Below, in pieces: positions 54,101-62,445 of a stretch of 64,000 nt of DNA (its first letter is position 1; every line of letters starts with the position of its first letter). Source of the DNA: Chrysomallon squamiferum (lineage: Eukaryota > Mollusca > Gastropoda > Neomphalida > Peltospiridae). Both the position numbers and the translations under genes were made by a program. Under the pieces are notes generated by a model. That model was not told the origin of the DNA. It saw only the letters and a list, made by a program, of their open reading frames with translations, and did no database searches. The stretch covers positions 24,544,761 through 24,608,760 of the forward strand of contig CM022673.1 in the NCBI GenBank assembly GCA_012295275.1. Direction: 5' to 3'.

Positions 54101-57100
54101 GTCTTTACATTCATACAGTTTATACACTGTCATGTTCATATAGTTTATGTATTTTCATGCTTGCGAATTAAAATAAATTATGCAATTCAAAATTACAAAT
54201 GTTCTTTTATTGAAATGAAGATGACATATATTCCTTGTAGTTAAGACAGTTAGATATTTAAAACTGTTTTTTCACTGAAGCACAAAAAGGCTGTAGTTCT
54301 GACGTCTCGAGTTCACCCAGGAGAAAGCAATGCCAGTCTGATGATGAAGGGCTTCCTCGATTACCTCACCGGAAATTCTGCTGATGCCAAAGTAAGTTAC
54401 TTTATATTCCAGCGTTAACATGCCTTTAACCAACACATTACAAAATTAATAGAAATTTAGTTTCTACCAAATATTCTTTCTATACATATTTCTAATTTAA
54501 AAAATCAAATACATTCAAATAAAGCTCAACAAATCATATTAAGCATGGATATGTTTGAAAATGACACACACACACACACAGTTCATTCACTAACACAAAA
54601 ATAATAGATACCCAAACTCTTCATACAAACACCCATTCACACACACACTCTCACTAGACCACAGTATAAACAGTACTGCATATGAGGAACTATCATGCTA
54701 AACATTCACTGTTTATTCTACTGTTTATGCAGCTGCTGAGAGACACATTCATTTTTAAAATTGTTCCCATGATGAATCCTGACGGGGTCATTGTTGGCAA
54801 CTACAGGTGTTCACTGACAGGGCGTGACCTCAACAGGAACTACAAGACAGTGCTCAAAGACTCATACCCCTCTGTGTGGCACACGAAAAACATGATCAGA
54901 AGGTAACACACAGTCTCAGTCTGTACTCTCTTTGTCACAAGCTATGATACAAAAGAATATCTAGAATATTTCTGTTTTGGAAATTATTATACACCAAATC
55001 AAAATAATTAAATGCCTTTATTTTAATTATATTTTTTTATGGTTCTAATTTATATATCATGTTTCCTCTGTTTTCATTCCTTGTTTTGAATTTTTTTAAT
55101 CATTGTAATGTTTTTAGGGTTTTTTTTTTTTAATTCTTTTTTGTTTCCTGTTTTATGCCTGTGTTAAATTTTTATGATATATCTGTCATCTAGAAACTGA
55201 ATTTCACATTTGTTCTTGATGATTGATATAAATGTATGTTAATAAAAAAAAAAAAATCAATTATTTCTTTCATTGTTCCTCTCCAGTGAAATCTAAATAA
55301 TTTTTCTTGTTAAAATATTGTTACAACAGACTGTTATATACACTAAATGAGTGTTATTTATAATGAGCATGTTTAGTACCCTGAACGAAGGTTGTTTGTA
55401 ATGAGGATGTTTTGCACACTACACAAGTGTTGTCTGTAATTAGGATGTTGTTTTGTACACTAAAGAAGTATTGTCTGCAGTTAGGATGTTTTGCACACTA
55501 CACAAGTGTTGTCTGTAATGAGGATGTTTTGTACACTAAAGAACTGTTGTCTGTAATGAGGATGTTTTGCACACTATAGGAGTGTTGTCTGTAATGAGGA
55601 TATTTTGTACACTAAAGAAGTGTTGTCTGTAATGAGGATGTTTTGTACACTAAAGAAGTGTTGTCTGTAATGAGGAGGAATGTCTTTGAGGATGTTTTGT
55701 ACACTAAAGAAGTGTTGTCTGTAATGAGGATGTTTTGTACACTAAAGAAGTGTTGTCTGTAATGAGGATGTTTTGTACACTAAAGAAGTGTTGTCTGCAA
55801 TGAGGATGTTTTGCACACTAAAGAAGTGTTGTCTGTAATGAGGATGTTTTGCACACTGCACGCACGTTGTCTGTAATGAGGATGTTTTGCACACTGTACG
55901 CACGTTGTCTGTAATGAGGATGTTTTGCACACTATAGGAGTGTTGTCTGTAATGAGGATGTTTTGCACACTACATGAGTGTTGTCTGTAATGAGGATGTT
56001 TTGCACACTATAGGAGTGTTGTCTGTAATGAGGATGTTTTGCACACTATAGGAGTGTTGTCTGTAATGAGGATGTTTTGCACACTATAGGAGTGTTGTCT
56101 GTAATGAGGATGTTTTAAACACTATAGGAGTGTTGTCTGTAATGAGGATGTTTTGTACACTAAAGAAGTGTTGTCTATAATGAGGATGTTTTGCACACTA
56201 CATGAGTGTTGTCTGTAATGAGGATGTTTTGTACACTAAAGAAGTGTTGTCTATAATGAGGATGTTTTGCACACTACATGAGTGTTGTCTGTAATGAGGA
56301 TGTTTTGCACACTACATTTTGTCTGTAATGAGGATGTTTTGTACACTAAAGAAGTGTTGTCTGTAATGAGGATGTTTTGTACACTAAAGAAGTGTTGTCT
56401 GTAATGAGGATGTTTTGTACACTAAAGAAGTGTTGTCTGTAATGAGGATGTTTTGCACACTAAAGAAGTGTTGTCTGTAATGAGGATGTTTTGTACACTA
56501 AAGAAGTGTTGTCTGTAATGAGGATGTTTTACACACTGCACGCACGTTGTCTGTAATGAGGATGTTTTGCACACTATAGGAGTGTTGTCTGTAATGAGGA
56601 TGTTTTGCACACTATAGGAGTGTTGTCTGTAATGAGGATGTTTTGCACACTATAGGAGTGTTGTCTGTAATGAGGATGTTTTGCACACTATAGGAGTGTT
56701 GTCTGTAATGAGGATGTTTTGTACACTAAAGAAGTGTTGTCTATAATGAGGATGTTTTGCACACTACATGAGTGTTGTCTGTAATGAGGATGTTTTGTAC
56801 ACTAAAGAAGTGTTGTCTATAATGAGGATGTTTTGCACACTACATGAGTGTTGTCTGTAATGAGGATGTTTTACACACTGCACGCACGTTGTCTGTAATG
56901 AGGATGTTTTGCACACTACATGAGTGTTGTCTGTAATGAGGATGTTTTGTACACTAAAGAAGTGTTGTCTGTAATGAGGATGTTTTGTACACTAAAGAAG
57001 TGTTGTCTGTAATGAGGATGTTTTGCACACTAAAGAAGTGTTGTCTGTAATGAGGATGTTTTGCACACTATAGGAGTGTTGTCTGTAATGAGGATGTTTT

Positions 57101-60100
57101 GCACACTATAGGAGTGTTGTCTGTAATGAGGATGTTTTAAACACTATAGGAGTGTTGTCTGTAATGAGGATGTTTTGTACACTAAAGAAGTGTTGTCTAT
57201 AATGAGGATGTTTTGCACACTACATGAGTGTTGTCTGTAATGAGGATGTTTTGTACACTAAAGAAGTGTTGTCTATAATGAGGATGTTTTGCACACTAGA
57301 ACTGTAATGAGGATGTTTTTTTACGTTGTCTGTAATGAGGATGTTTTGCACACTACATGAGTGTTGTCTGTAATGAGGATGTTTTGTACACTAAAGAAGT
57401 GTTGTCTGTAATGAGGATGTTTTGTACACTAAAGAAGTGTTGTCTGTAATGAGGATGTTTTGCACACTAAAGAAGTGTTGTCTGTAATGAGGATGTTTTG
57501 TACACTAAAGAAGTGTTGTCTGTAATGAGGATGTTTTGTACACTAAAGAAGTGTTGTCTGTAATGAGGATGTTTTACACACTGCACGCACGTTGTCTGTA
57601 ATGAGGATGTTTTGCACACTATAGGAGTGTTGTCTGTAATGAGGATGTTTTACACACTGAACGTTGTCTGTAATGAGGATGTTTTGCACACTATAGGAGT
57701 GTTGTCTGTAATGAGGATGTTTTGCACACTATAGGAGTGTTGTCTGTAATGAGGATGTTTTAAACACTATAGGAGTGTTGTCTGTAATGAGGATGTTTTA
57801 AACACTATAGGAGTGTTGTCTGTAATGAGGATGTTTTGTACACTAAAGAAGTGTTGTCTATAATGAGGATGTTTTGCACACTACATGAGTGTTGTCTGTA
57901 ATGAGGATGTTTTGTACACTAAAGAAGTGTTGTCTATAATGAGGATGTTTTGCACACTACATGAGTGTTGTCTGTAATGAGGATGTTTTGTACACTAATA
58001 CTAATACCTGATTGTTATCTGTAATGATGATGTTGCAGGTTGTTACAGGAGAGAGAGATTGTCGTGTACTGTGACTTGCATGGACACAGCAGGAAGAACA
58101 ATGTTTTCATCTATGGCTGTGAGAACAGACACGACCCCAAACGTCGGCTCAGAGAAAGAATCTTTCCTTGCATGCTCAACAAGAATGCCCCAGACAAGGT
58201 CAGAACATTTCATTTTTAATTCATTAAGTGAACAAACAGGTGTAAATGACAGTTTTTATATAAACTCATTAAGTATTATAATAAATGAAATGTCTCAAAT
58301 GCTCTTACTAGGAGTCAGATATGGTTTAGTGTTAGGAAGCTGGTCCAAGAGGTGATTTCCCATTCCAAATAGTTGTCATTGACCATTTTATTATTGGGCA
58401 TGCTGTATGTTTGTAAATTATAATTTATTCATTGTTTTATTCAAATTTATTCAGAATATATATATTTTTTTTTTTAATTGGTTCTCAAAATTAAACATTT
58501 CATATTGTTACAGTTCAGTTTTGACAACTGCAAGTTCAAGGTTCAGAAGAGCAAGGAAGGAACTGGAAGAATTGTGATGTGGAACATGGGCATTATGAAC
58601 AGCTACACTATGGAAGTATGTATAAATATATAGTGACTGGTCTTTATATTTGTGACCAATTCTATCAGTTGTCCAATGCTTCATATTGCATTTGTGTAAT
58701 ACAAGTAATTATGCATAACTGAACATTAATCAACAAACTATAATTAACTGTTATTCTTCAAACTGAATCATTATCAACAATTGACTGTAATACTTGATAT
58801 ATTTTGTTTTGGGGATGTTAACATTTCACTGTGTTACATCATTTTCATGAACAACAAGTTTTAATTTTCATTGACTCTTGCATATTTGAATCTGCAGGCG
58901 ACATTCTGTGGCTCCTCTCTAGGGAAGAAGAAAGGATTTCACTTCTCCATGGCTGACTACGAGGCTCTGGGCTATCACTTCTGTGATACTCTGCTGGATT
59001 ACTGTGATCCTGACGACAGCAAAGTAAGAACTTCTCCTTTGTCCTTTTAACAGTTACTTTTTATACCAAATTCATTATCTTGTAGATATTTTCAACATCT
59101 CTGCTTGTTTTGGTGCTAAATTAATCTAAATGCTGCTTTGGTTTTAAAAGTTGAATTTTAATTATTTCTATCTGCGTAGTGTTGTCATAATCATAAATTC
59201 TGGTTGTTCATAAAAAAAAATATTTTTTTTTTTATTATTGTTGCATCAGTTGTCTGTTAACTTGTGTACTTTGTTTTTTTTTTTTTTTTTTAATGTGTCA
59301 GTTTAGTTTGTTTCAAAATGAATGAAAAGTGATGGTTAAATTTTGCAATATTAAAATGTATATAATATATATCAAAGATATAGTGTCCTTTTACAAAACT
59401 GTTATTAATGTTATAAACCTTTTAAATCTCTTTTTGGAAAATTTTATCTCAAAAATGAATATAATAAATGTAGGATTTTATTTAAATATAGATATTATTA
59501 GCATATTTTATTTTCATAGCCATAGTTTAATCATATATGTTAAAAATATGCTAGCTATTTGATTTTGTTGTGGCATGATATTTATTAATGATATTATTAT
59601 CCTACTGAAGTTTAAAAAAATGTTATCAACTATATCAAAATGAGTAATAAGTAAAATATTTACCAATATTACATATATCAGTCTGTTTTCATACATGTGA
59701 AAATCAAAAAATAAATTATTTCACACTTTTAATGAAAACTAGGCCATCTGACTTACTGCTCTGTTTGATGTGGTGGATAACAATATCATTTAGTGTTATT
59801 TTTGTAGTCTTTCAGCTGTTTAGTAAATACATGATTAATTTGTACCTGTTATACTGACTGTTATAACAACAATGTAATTATTATTTTCTGAAATCCAAAT
59901 AATTATTATTTCATTTTTATTATTCATGACTTTATGACTTGATTTTTATTTTTATTTTATTTTATTTTATTTTATTTTATTTTTTTTATTATTATTATTT
60001 TATTATTATTTATTATTATTATTTTTATTTTTATTATTAATTTTTTTGGACAGTTAGACATACATGACAAAATAAATGTTGTTGATATACAGTTCTTCTA

Positions 60101-62121
60101 GTTATTTCATGCAGTATCTATAGTGATAATAGCTTTTCTTACATCTTTGATGCACCAATTGTTATTACATTGATTTGTCATTGTTTTTATTGGGTTTTTT
60201 TCCATAAATTGCTGAGATTTTTCATCTGGTATTAATGGTAATTTAAAATTTATTTTACTAGCACAATTCTGTATCAAACATTTAGACCTTAGCTTCATAA
60301 TCACTCTCCTTTTTTTTCTTTTCTTTTTTTCTTTTTCATTTTTATTCTTATTATTTAAAAAAAAATTTCAACCCATCTGTTCCTGTCACTTAAATATGAA
60401 AAAATGATCATTATTTGAGAATACTGTTAAATGAATTTTAAGTGTCATTTAACCTTGACCTTAATTTTAACCTACTCATGCATTTTTGTAACAGAACAAA
60501 TTATCTGATCCTGCTGATATCTTAGAATATCCACTTACTCAAAGTTTATTTAACAGTATTCTCAATTTACACAACTTTGACTTCATGTTCTTTCTAAACA
60601 GAGCTAAATTATAAATCTTCATGCAAATTGTCTCTTCAGCTAATATCTGAATATATATATATATATATATATATATTATTTATATGTATATATATATATA
60701 TAAAAGCTATCTAATTGTAAATAAAATATTTAACATTAGCAAAGAAACATGAAATTCACTGATTGTTACTTTTATTTTCAATTGTTTTCATGGGTAAAAT
60801 ATAATCATTTCAATATAATAAATGCATATACAATCTATTTTAATTGTTTATTTTTCACATTATGTCTTCATTTTTATTTTATGTTTATGTTGAACAAAAA
60901 TACTCTTTCATTTTTTGTATCCCTGTTATTTTCTTGCCATGAAATATGTTTATGTAGTCTGCATGCTACTATAGTATTTAAAGCAAAAACCACCTATTTG
61001 TATGTTGCATGCAAATATAGTTATAGCATTATATAGTATATTAACCAATAATCTGAACAAAGGTTTTGAAATTATTATATATTTTATTTGCTATTTAAAT
61101 TCATGCATTGATAATCTGTACTGGCTGATATTGGAAATTTTAACATCATAAAATTTATAGAACTGCTAAAACAGATACATATCTTGTCCTCCAGTTTACA
61201 AAACACATGGACACAACAGTAATTTTTAATCAATTATAAAAACTTTTATATGTTAATGTTAATTCATGTTAATAATTTTTCATTCATAATAATACATTTG
61301 TTATATCTTTCCTGAAAATGCCTTTATATTTATAACTGTGTGACTGTCACTAGTTACAAAATGAAATAAGATTGTTGTTTTATGGATAGTACATTCAAGT
61401 GTTTAAATGAATAATTTTATTCAGGTTACAGTATGTGATTAATTCTGAAATAATTCTACAAACTGTTTCCTTTAGTATTCCTACATTACTGTCCCTTTCA
61501 ATAACTTTAATTACATTACTGTTTATGTTTAATTACATTACTGTTTGTGTTTAATTACATTACTGTTTGTGTTTAATTACATTACTGTTTTGTGTTTAAT
61601 TACATTACTGTTGTTTTTAATTACATTACTGTTTTGTGTTAATTACATTACTATTTTATGTTTAATTACATTACTGTTTGTGTTTAATTACATTACTGTT
61701 TTGTGTTTAATTACATCACTGTTTTGTGTTCCAGTGTGTTCATATTCTTTCTAACTTGGAGGAGAAACTCAGAAATGACATTCTAGCAAAAATGGAGAAG
61801 GAAGGTTTGAGTCCTACCAATGAAATAGACTTCAGTGACTTCTCTTCTGATCTAGAGTCCAGGTTAGTTTTATTTCTTCATTCTTCCAGACACACACACA
61901 GAATCAAAACACACACATGCTTAATACATAGCTGTGTGTAGACATAGCCATAAATATAATCATGCAGTCGCTTATAAAATGCACACACACACACATATAT
62001 ATATGTATGTATATATGTATGCATATATGTCTGTATGTGTTGTATGTGTGTTCGTATACATATCTATGTATGTGCATATCCATATGTTTGTGTATATAAT
62101 GTATATATGTGTGTGTGTGTG

Positions 62122-62171
<50 letters not shown>

Positions 62172-62445
62172 GTATGCATGTGTATGTATTGTACATTTGT
62201 GTGTGTTTATAAATATATATATATATATATATATGTCTGTTTATCTGTATGTATGTTTGTTATATAATGTATGTAAGTGTGTGTCTGTACATATGTATGT
62301 ATGTCTGTTATATAATGTATGTAAATGTATGTCTGTACATATGTATGTATGTTCATACATTACTAAATTTACTTACAGTGATGGTGGTTCAGACAGTTCT
62401 GTGTCTGATGGTCCTCCAGTTCAATTCCAGCATGCCATAACAAAA
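29379..62445 (+). CDS. Cytosolic carboxypeptidase 2/3-like (AGBL2/AGBL3), partial, about 19 exons
   Basis: A zinc carboxypeptidase of the M14 CCP family, which trims glutamates from tubulin tails. Coding exons: 29379-29423, 31076-31130, 35811 (or 35824)-35928, 46541-46726, 48720-48787, [unresolved exon near 49440-50370], 50773-50855, 51496-51629, 51950-52082, 52347-52468, 52936-53056, 53518-53655, 54281-54391, 54733-54902, 58039-58198, 58514-58615, 58898-59023, 61735-61862, 62379-62445. The last 13 join in frame for about 531 residues. [17 protein letters not shown] resembles human AGBL2 [31 protein letters not shown] resembles AGBL3. The N-domain is represented by [18 protein letters not shown] and [13 protein letters not shown]. 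Catalytic motifs are [35 protein letters not shown] and YTMEATFCG. An in-frame TAG precedes the [13 protein letters not shown] matches the region after the catalytic domain in AGBL2, so the 3' end lies outside the window. It may predate the AGBL2/AGBL3 split. Confidence 0.9.
31765..31837. repeat. (ATT)n microsatellite in an AGBL intron
   Basis: A pure ATT run in the intron between exons 2 and 3. The asparagine frame on the minus strand is an artefact of the repeat. Confidence 0.95.
33771..33857. repeat. (CATA)n microsatellite
   Basis: An almost pure CATA run of about 20 units, preceded by two copies of a roughly 45-bp segment containing ATTATTTACCTCAAATGATA (from about 33680 and 33731). Intronic to AGBL. 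Confidence 0.95.
33890..35735. repeat. TGAATTT-rich minisatellite containing a 0.76-kb tandem duplication
   Basis: A degenerate array built from ACTGAATTTCTTTTATTGAA, TTTATTGAATTAGTTTC and ATTGAACTGTACTG modules. A block that begins TACTGAAACAAATTTAGG at 34224 recurs at 34981, so about 757 bp were duplicated in tandem, including the non-repetitive leader with TTTAGCTACTAAATACCTG. The two copies are nearly identical module by module, which implies a recent duplication. The array lies in the intron just before exon 3. Confidence 0.93.
35811..35928 (+). CDS. AGBL2/3-like exon 3 (two competing readings)
   Basis: Exon 2 ends in phase 1 and this exon's donor (CAAG before GTAATC) also leaves phase 1. 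From the canonical acceptor TTTTAG at 35810, the phase-1 frame starts [18 protein letters not shown] and then meets TGA. A second AG at 35822-35823 opens phase-1 sequence that stays open to the donor and ends in the acidic [19 protein letters not shown]. Alternatively, removing one A from the A5 run near 35860 would join the two readings into one frame, as expected of an indel or base-calling error. The acidic stretch resembles the low-complexity N-terminal region of this family. Confidence 0.55.
37438..37482. repeat. (AT)n microsatellite in an AGBL intron
   Basis: About 22 uninterrupted AT units between exons 3 and 4. Confidence 0.95.
38108..38163. repeat. (CT)n microsatellite beside the Tigger element
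   Basis: An uninterrupted CT/TC dinucleotide run, followed by AC and AT dinucleotide runs up to the left end of the transposon at 38231. The transposon's right end is followed by TAGA repeats (about 38960-38986) and AC repeats. Confidence 0.95.
38231..38955 (+). mobile_element. Internally deleted Tigger/pogo-type DNA transposon
   Basis: The ends form imperfect terminal inverted repeats: CACAGTTGTACCTCAATATA at the left and, on the opposite strand, CACAGTGGGACCTTGACTTA at the right. Sequence inside the ends stays similar (tacgag/tacaag, gagttac). Only about 725 bp remain, including one 98-codon frame. The length and the family (Tc1/mariner superfamily, pogo group) mean the catalytic DDE part is missing. 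A clear TA target duplication is not visible at both ends. The element sits in the long intron between AGBL exons 3 and 4, in the same orientation as the gene. Confidence 0.8.
38401..38697 (+). pseudogene. N-terminal fragment of a Tigger-like transposase (CENP-B-type HTH)
   Basis: The 98-codon frame contains MDPKKVD, then [20 protein letters not shown] and [18 protein letters not shown]. This is the helix-turn-helix pattern of CENP-B/Tigger DNA-binding domains (IIEKHE-G, IAR-YG-S-STI--ILK). It stops at TAA 38695-38697, before the second DNA-binding half and the whole catalytic domain. The frame is open with no internal stop, so a DNA-binding peptide could be made, but nothing here shows expression. 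Most likely it is a relic of a non-autonomous element. Confidence 0.75.
39000..46540. other. Long AGBL intron with no recognised exon
   Basis: About 7.5 kb of the intron between exons 3 and 4. Contents: a poly-T of about 40 nt at 42987-43026, A-runs at 40227 and 42162-42185, (AC)n at about 43669-43700, and a direct repeat of about 70 bp at about 41190-41325 around GATAAATTGTTAAAGGGAAT. GC-richer patches occur at 40500-40850, 42290-42620 and 44150-44800. No splice-bounded exon with similarity was found. Confidence 0.5.
46541..46726 (+). CDS. AGBL2/3-like exon 4, serine-rich and acidic linker (possible alternative start)
   Basis: Acceptor AACAG at 46540 gives the phase needed after exon 3, and donor GTAAGT leaves phase 1 into exon 5. 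The exon encodes [20 protein letters not shown] then [20 protein letters not shown], a serine and acid-rich linker of the sort that precedes the conserved RTTQ region in AGBL3. The polypyrimidine tract before the acceptor is poor, and ATG 46579 (MCTKKFSAL) follows in frame, so this could instead be the first coding exon of a shorter isoform that lacks exons 1-3. Confidence 0.6.
48397..49010. repeat. Two (TG)n microsatellites flanking AGBL exon 5
   Basis: TG runs at about 48397-48482 and 48950-49008 lie on either side of the 68-nt exon 5. They create long cysteine/valine or histidine/threonine open frames in all phases; these are artefacts. Confidence 0.95.
48720..48787 (+). CDS. AGBL2/3-like exon 5 (RTTQ-LEY block)
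   Basis: Acceptor TTGTTTCAG, donor GTATGT. It encodes [20 protein letters not shown] then GRM. Human AGBL3 has RTTQILLEYQLGRW at this place, followed by VPRLREPRDL. The exon ends in phase 0, so the next exon should start with the VPRLREP block. That block is not visible anywhere between here and 50772. Confidence 0.8.
49430..50400 (+). repeat. Degenerate tandem array of AGBL exon 6-like copies, about 135-bp period
   Basis: A coding-like module translating to [17 protein letters not shown] recurs near 49451, 49667, 49788 and 49920, with decayed copies near 49556 and from about 50058 to 50340. It corresponds to HHIEWAPPQPEYFYQP of human AGBL2, the segment directly before the TGLEKTP start of exon 7. 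Most copies end AGACAGA followed by GTGAGT, a perfect donor in phase 1 that matches exon 7's acceptor. The copy nearest exon 5 has acceptor TTTTTTGACAG before GTTCC but has lost the G of its donor (AGACAGATGAGT). No copy has an acceptor in the phase-0 frame that exon 5 requires. The upstream half of the expected exon (VPRLREP to the PRWP-EC block) is absent. The exon was evidently amplified together with flanking intron, then decayed, or the locus is misassembled. Confidence 0.8.
50773..51629 (+). CDS. AGBL2/3-like exons 7 and 8 (start of the N-domain)
   Basis: Exon 7 (50773-50855) encodes [20 protein letters not shown] then YDPKNAF. Exon 8 (51496-51629) encodes [17 protein letters not shown] and the family hallmark [18 protein letters not shown]. 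Borders are GT-AG with matching phases (phase 0 between them, phase 2 out). This is the beta-rich N-domain that precedes the catalytic domain in all cytosolic carboxypeptidases. Confidence 0.92.
51078..51198. repeat. (ATT)n-(ATC)n-(ATT)n compound repeat
   Basis: Trinucleotide runs that change from ATT to ATC and back, in the intron between exons 7 and 8. A similar ATT/ATC tract lies just after exon 4 (about 46760-46805). Confidence 0.95.
51950..52082 (+). CDS. AGBL2/3-like exon 9, followed by a GC-AG intron
   Basis: Encodes [18 protein letters not shown] then [19 protein letters not shown] and SIINFIK. The exon must end at AAG 52082, because exon 10 (52347-52468) continues with [19 protein letters not shown] as in human KPASLYSRGMRPLFYSE. 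The intron therefore starts with GCAAGC, a GC-AG intron with an otherwise good donor. No in-frame GT donor is available at this border. Confidence 0.92.
52347..53655 (+). CDS. AGBL2/3-like exons 10-12 (N-domain to catalytic domain)
   Basis: Exon 10 (52347-52468) ends [16 protein letters not shown]. Exon 11 (52936-53056) encodes [20 protein letters not shown] then [12 protein letters not shown], the CCP signature before the catalytic fold. Exon 12 (53518-53655) encodes [20 protein letters not shown]. Phases agree throughout, with GT-AG borders. Confidence 0.93.
54281..54391 (+). CDS. AGBL2/3-like exon 13 with zinc-binding HPGE motif
   Basis: Encodes [20 protein letters not shown] then [17 protein letters not shown]. 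The His and Glu of HPGE are the first two zinc ligands of M14 peptidases (the HXXE motif). Acceptor CACTGAAG, donor GTAAGT, 37 whole codons. Confidence 0.95.
54733..54902 (+). CDS. AGBL2/3-like exon 14 with substrate-binding NPDG/GRDLNR motifs
   Basis: Encodes [19 protein letters not shown] then [16 protein letters not shown] and [12 protein letters not shown]. The Asn-Arg of DLNRN is the pair that binds the substrate C-terminal carboxylate in M14 enzymes. The NYRCSL segment is typical of CCPs that act on acidic tails. It is followed by a 3.1-kb intron holding the 38-bp minisatellite. Confidence 0.95.
55375..58012. repeat. 38-bp minisatellite, about 70 copies, inside an AGBL catalytic-domain intron
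   Basis: The unit reads CTGTAATGAGGATGTTTTG, then CACACTATAGGAGTGTTGT (38 bp together). Variant units carry TACACTAAAGAAG, CACACTACATGAG, CACTGCACGCACG or AAACACTATAGG. The same order of variants recurs, so there is higher-order structure: the CTATAATGAGG variant appears in pairs two units (76 bp) apart at about 56168/56244, 57196/57271 and 57857/57932. Open frames on the minus strand that look like repeated MQNILITDN peptides are simply translated repeat. The array ends about 25 bp before the acceptor of exon 15. Confidence 0.97.
58039..58198 (+). CDS. AGBL2/3-like exon 15 with third zinc ligand (DLHGHS)
   Basis: Encodes [20 protein letters not shown] then [20 protein letters not shown] and [13 protein letters not shown]. 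The first His of LHGHS is the third zinc ligand. Acceptor GTTGCAG, donor GTCAGA, phases matching exons 14 and 16. Despite the large minisatellite just upstream, the exon is undamaged. Confidence 0.95.
58514..59023 (+). CDS. AGBL2/3-like exons 16 and 17 with catalytic Glu (YTME-ATFCG)
   Basis: Exon 16 (58514-58615) encodes [19 protein letters not shown] then [15 protein letters not shown]. Exon 17 (58898-59023) begins [16 protein letters not shown] and ends [18 protein letters not shown]. The Glu at the junction corresponds to the general base (Glu270 of carboxypeptidase A). ATFCGSSLG is nearer to AGBL3 (ATFCGSTLG) than to AGBL2 (STFGGSTLG). Two whole-codon exons. Confidence 0.94.
59024..61480. 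other. AGBL intron between exons 17 and 18
   Basis: AT-rich, with A/T homopolymers (59210-59300), TTTTA and ATT repeats (about 59945-60040) and an (AT)n tract at about 60650-60702. Nothing else was recognised. Confidence 0.6.
61485..61733. repeat. 22-24-bp minisatellite abutting the exon 18 acceptor
   Basis: Units of TTTAATTACATTACTGTTT plus GTG or TGTG are repeated about ten times. The final unit (with ATCACT instead of ATTACT) runs into GTGTTCCAG, the acceptor of exon 18 at 61735. Each unit offers TTAATTAC and a T-rich stretch, so a ready branch-point and pyrimidine tract are repeated many times before the exon. Confidence 0.93.
61735..61862 (+). CDS. AGBL2/3-like exon 18 (end of catalytic domain, acidic linker)
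   Basis: Encodes [20 protein letters not shown] then [20 protein letters not shown] and ESS. Human AGBL2 has KFTQCLAELKELLRQEIHKK and WSDISLSDIESSTSGSD here, so both pattern and position agree. Phase 0 in, phase 2 out, donor GTTAGT. Confidence 0.88.
61980..62360. repeat. (TATG)n/(AT)n/(TG)n microsatellite cluster between exons 18 and 19
   Basis: Mixed TATG, TA and TG repeats fill most of this 516-bp intron and generate a spurious 180-codon frame that happens to read into exon 19. Confidence 0.92.
62379..62445 (+). CDS. AGBL2/3-like exon 19 (SDSSVSDG block), last exon in the window
   Basis: Encodes [16 protein letters not shown] then QHAITK, with acceptor CTTACAG and donor GTAAGT. Human AGBL2 has SGSDSSLSDGLPVHL at this point. 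It ends in phase 0 and must splice to an exon beyond the window. Confidence 0.88.

Noticed and set aside
55742-56610. Minus-strand frames starting MQNILITDN as a repeat protein
   Set aside because: They are translations of the 38-bp minisatellite in a phase that happens to lack stops. There is no promoter or splice context.
55375-58012. CRISPR-like array of regular repeats
   Set aside because: The units are contiguous 38-bp tandem copies without unique spacers, lie in an animal intron, and have no cas-like genes nearby. It is a minisatellite.
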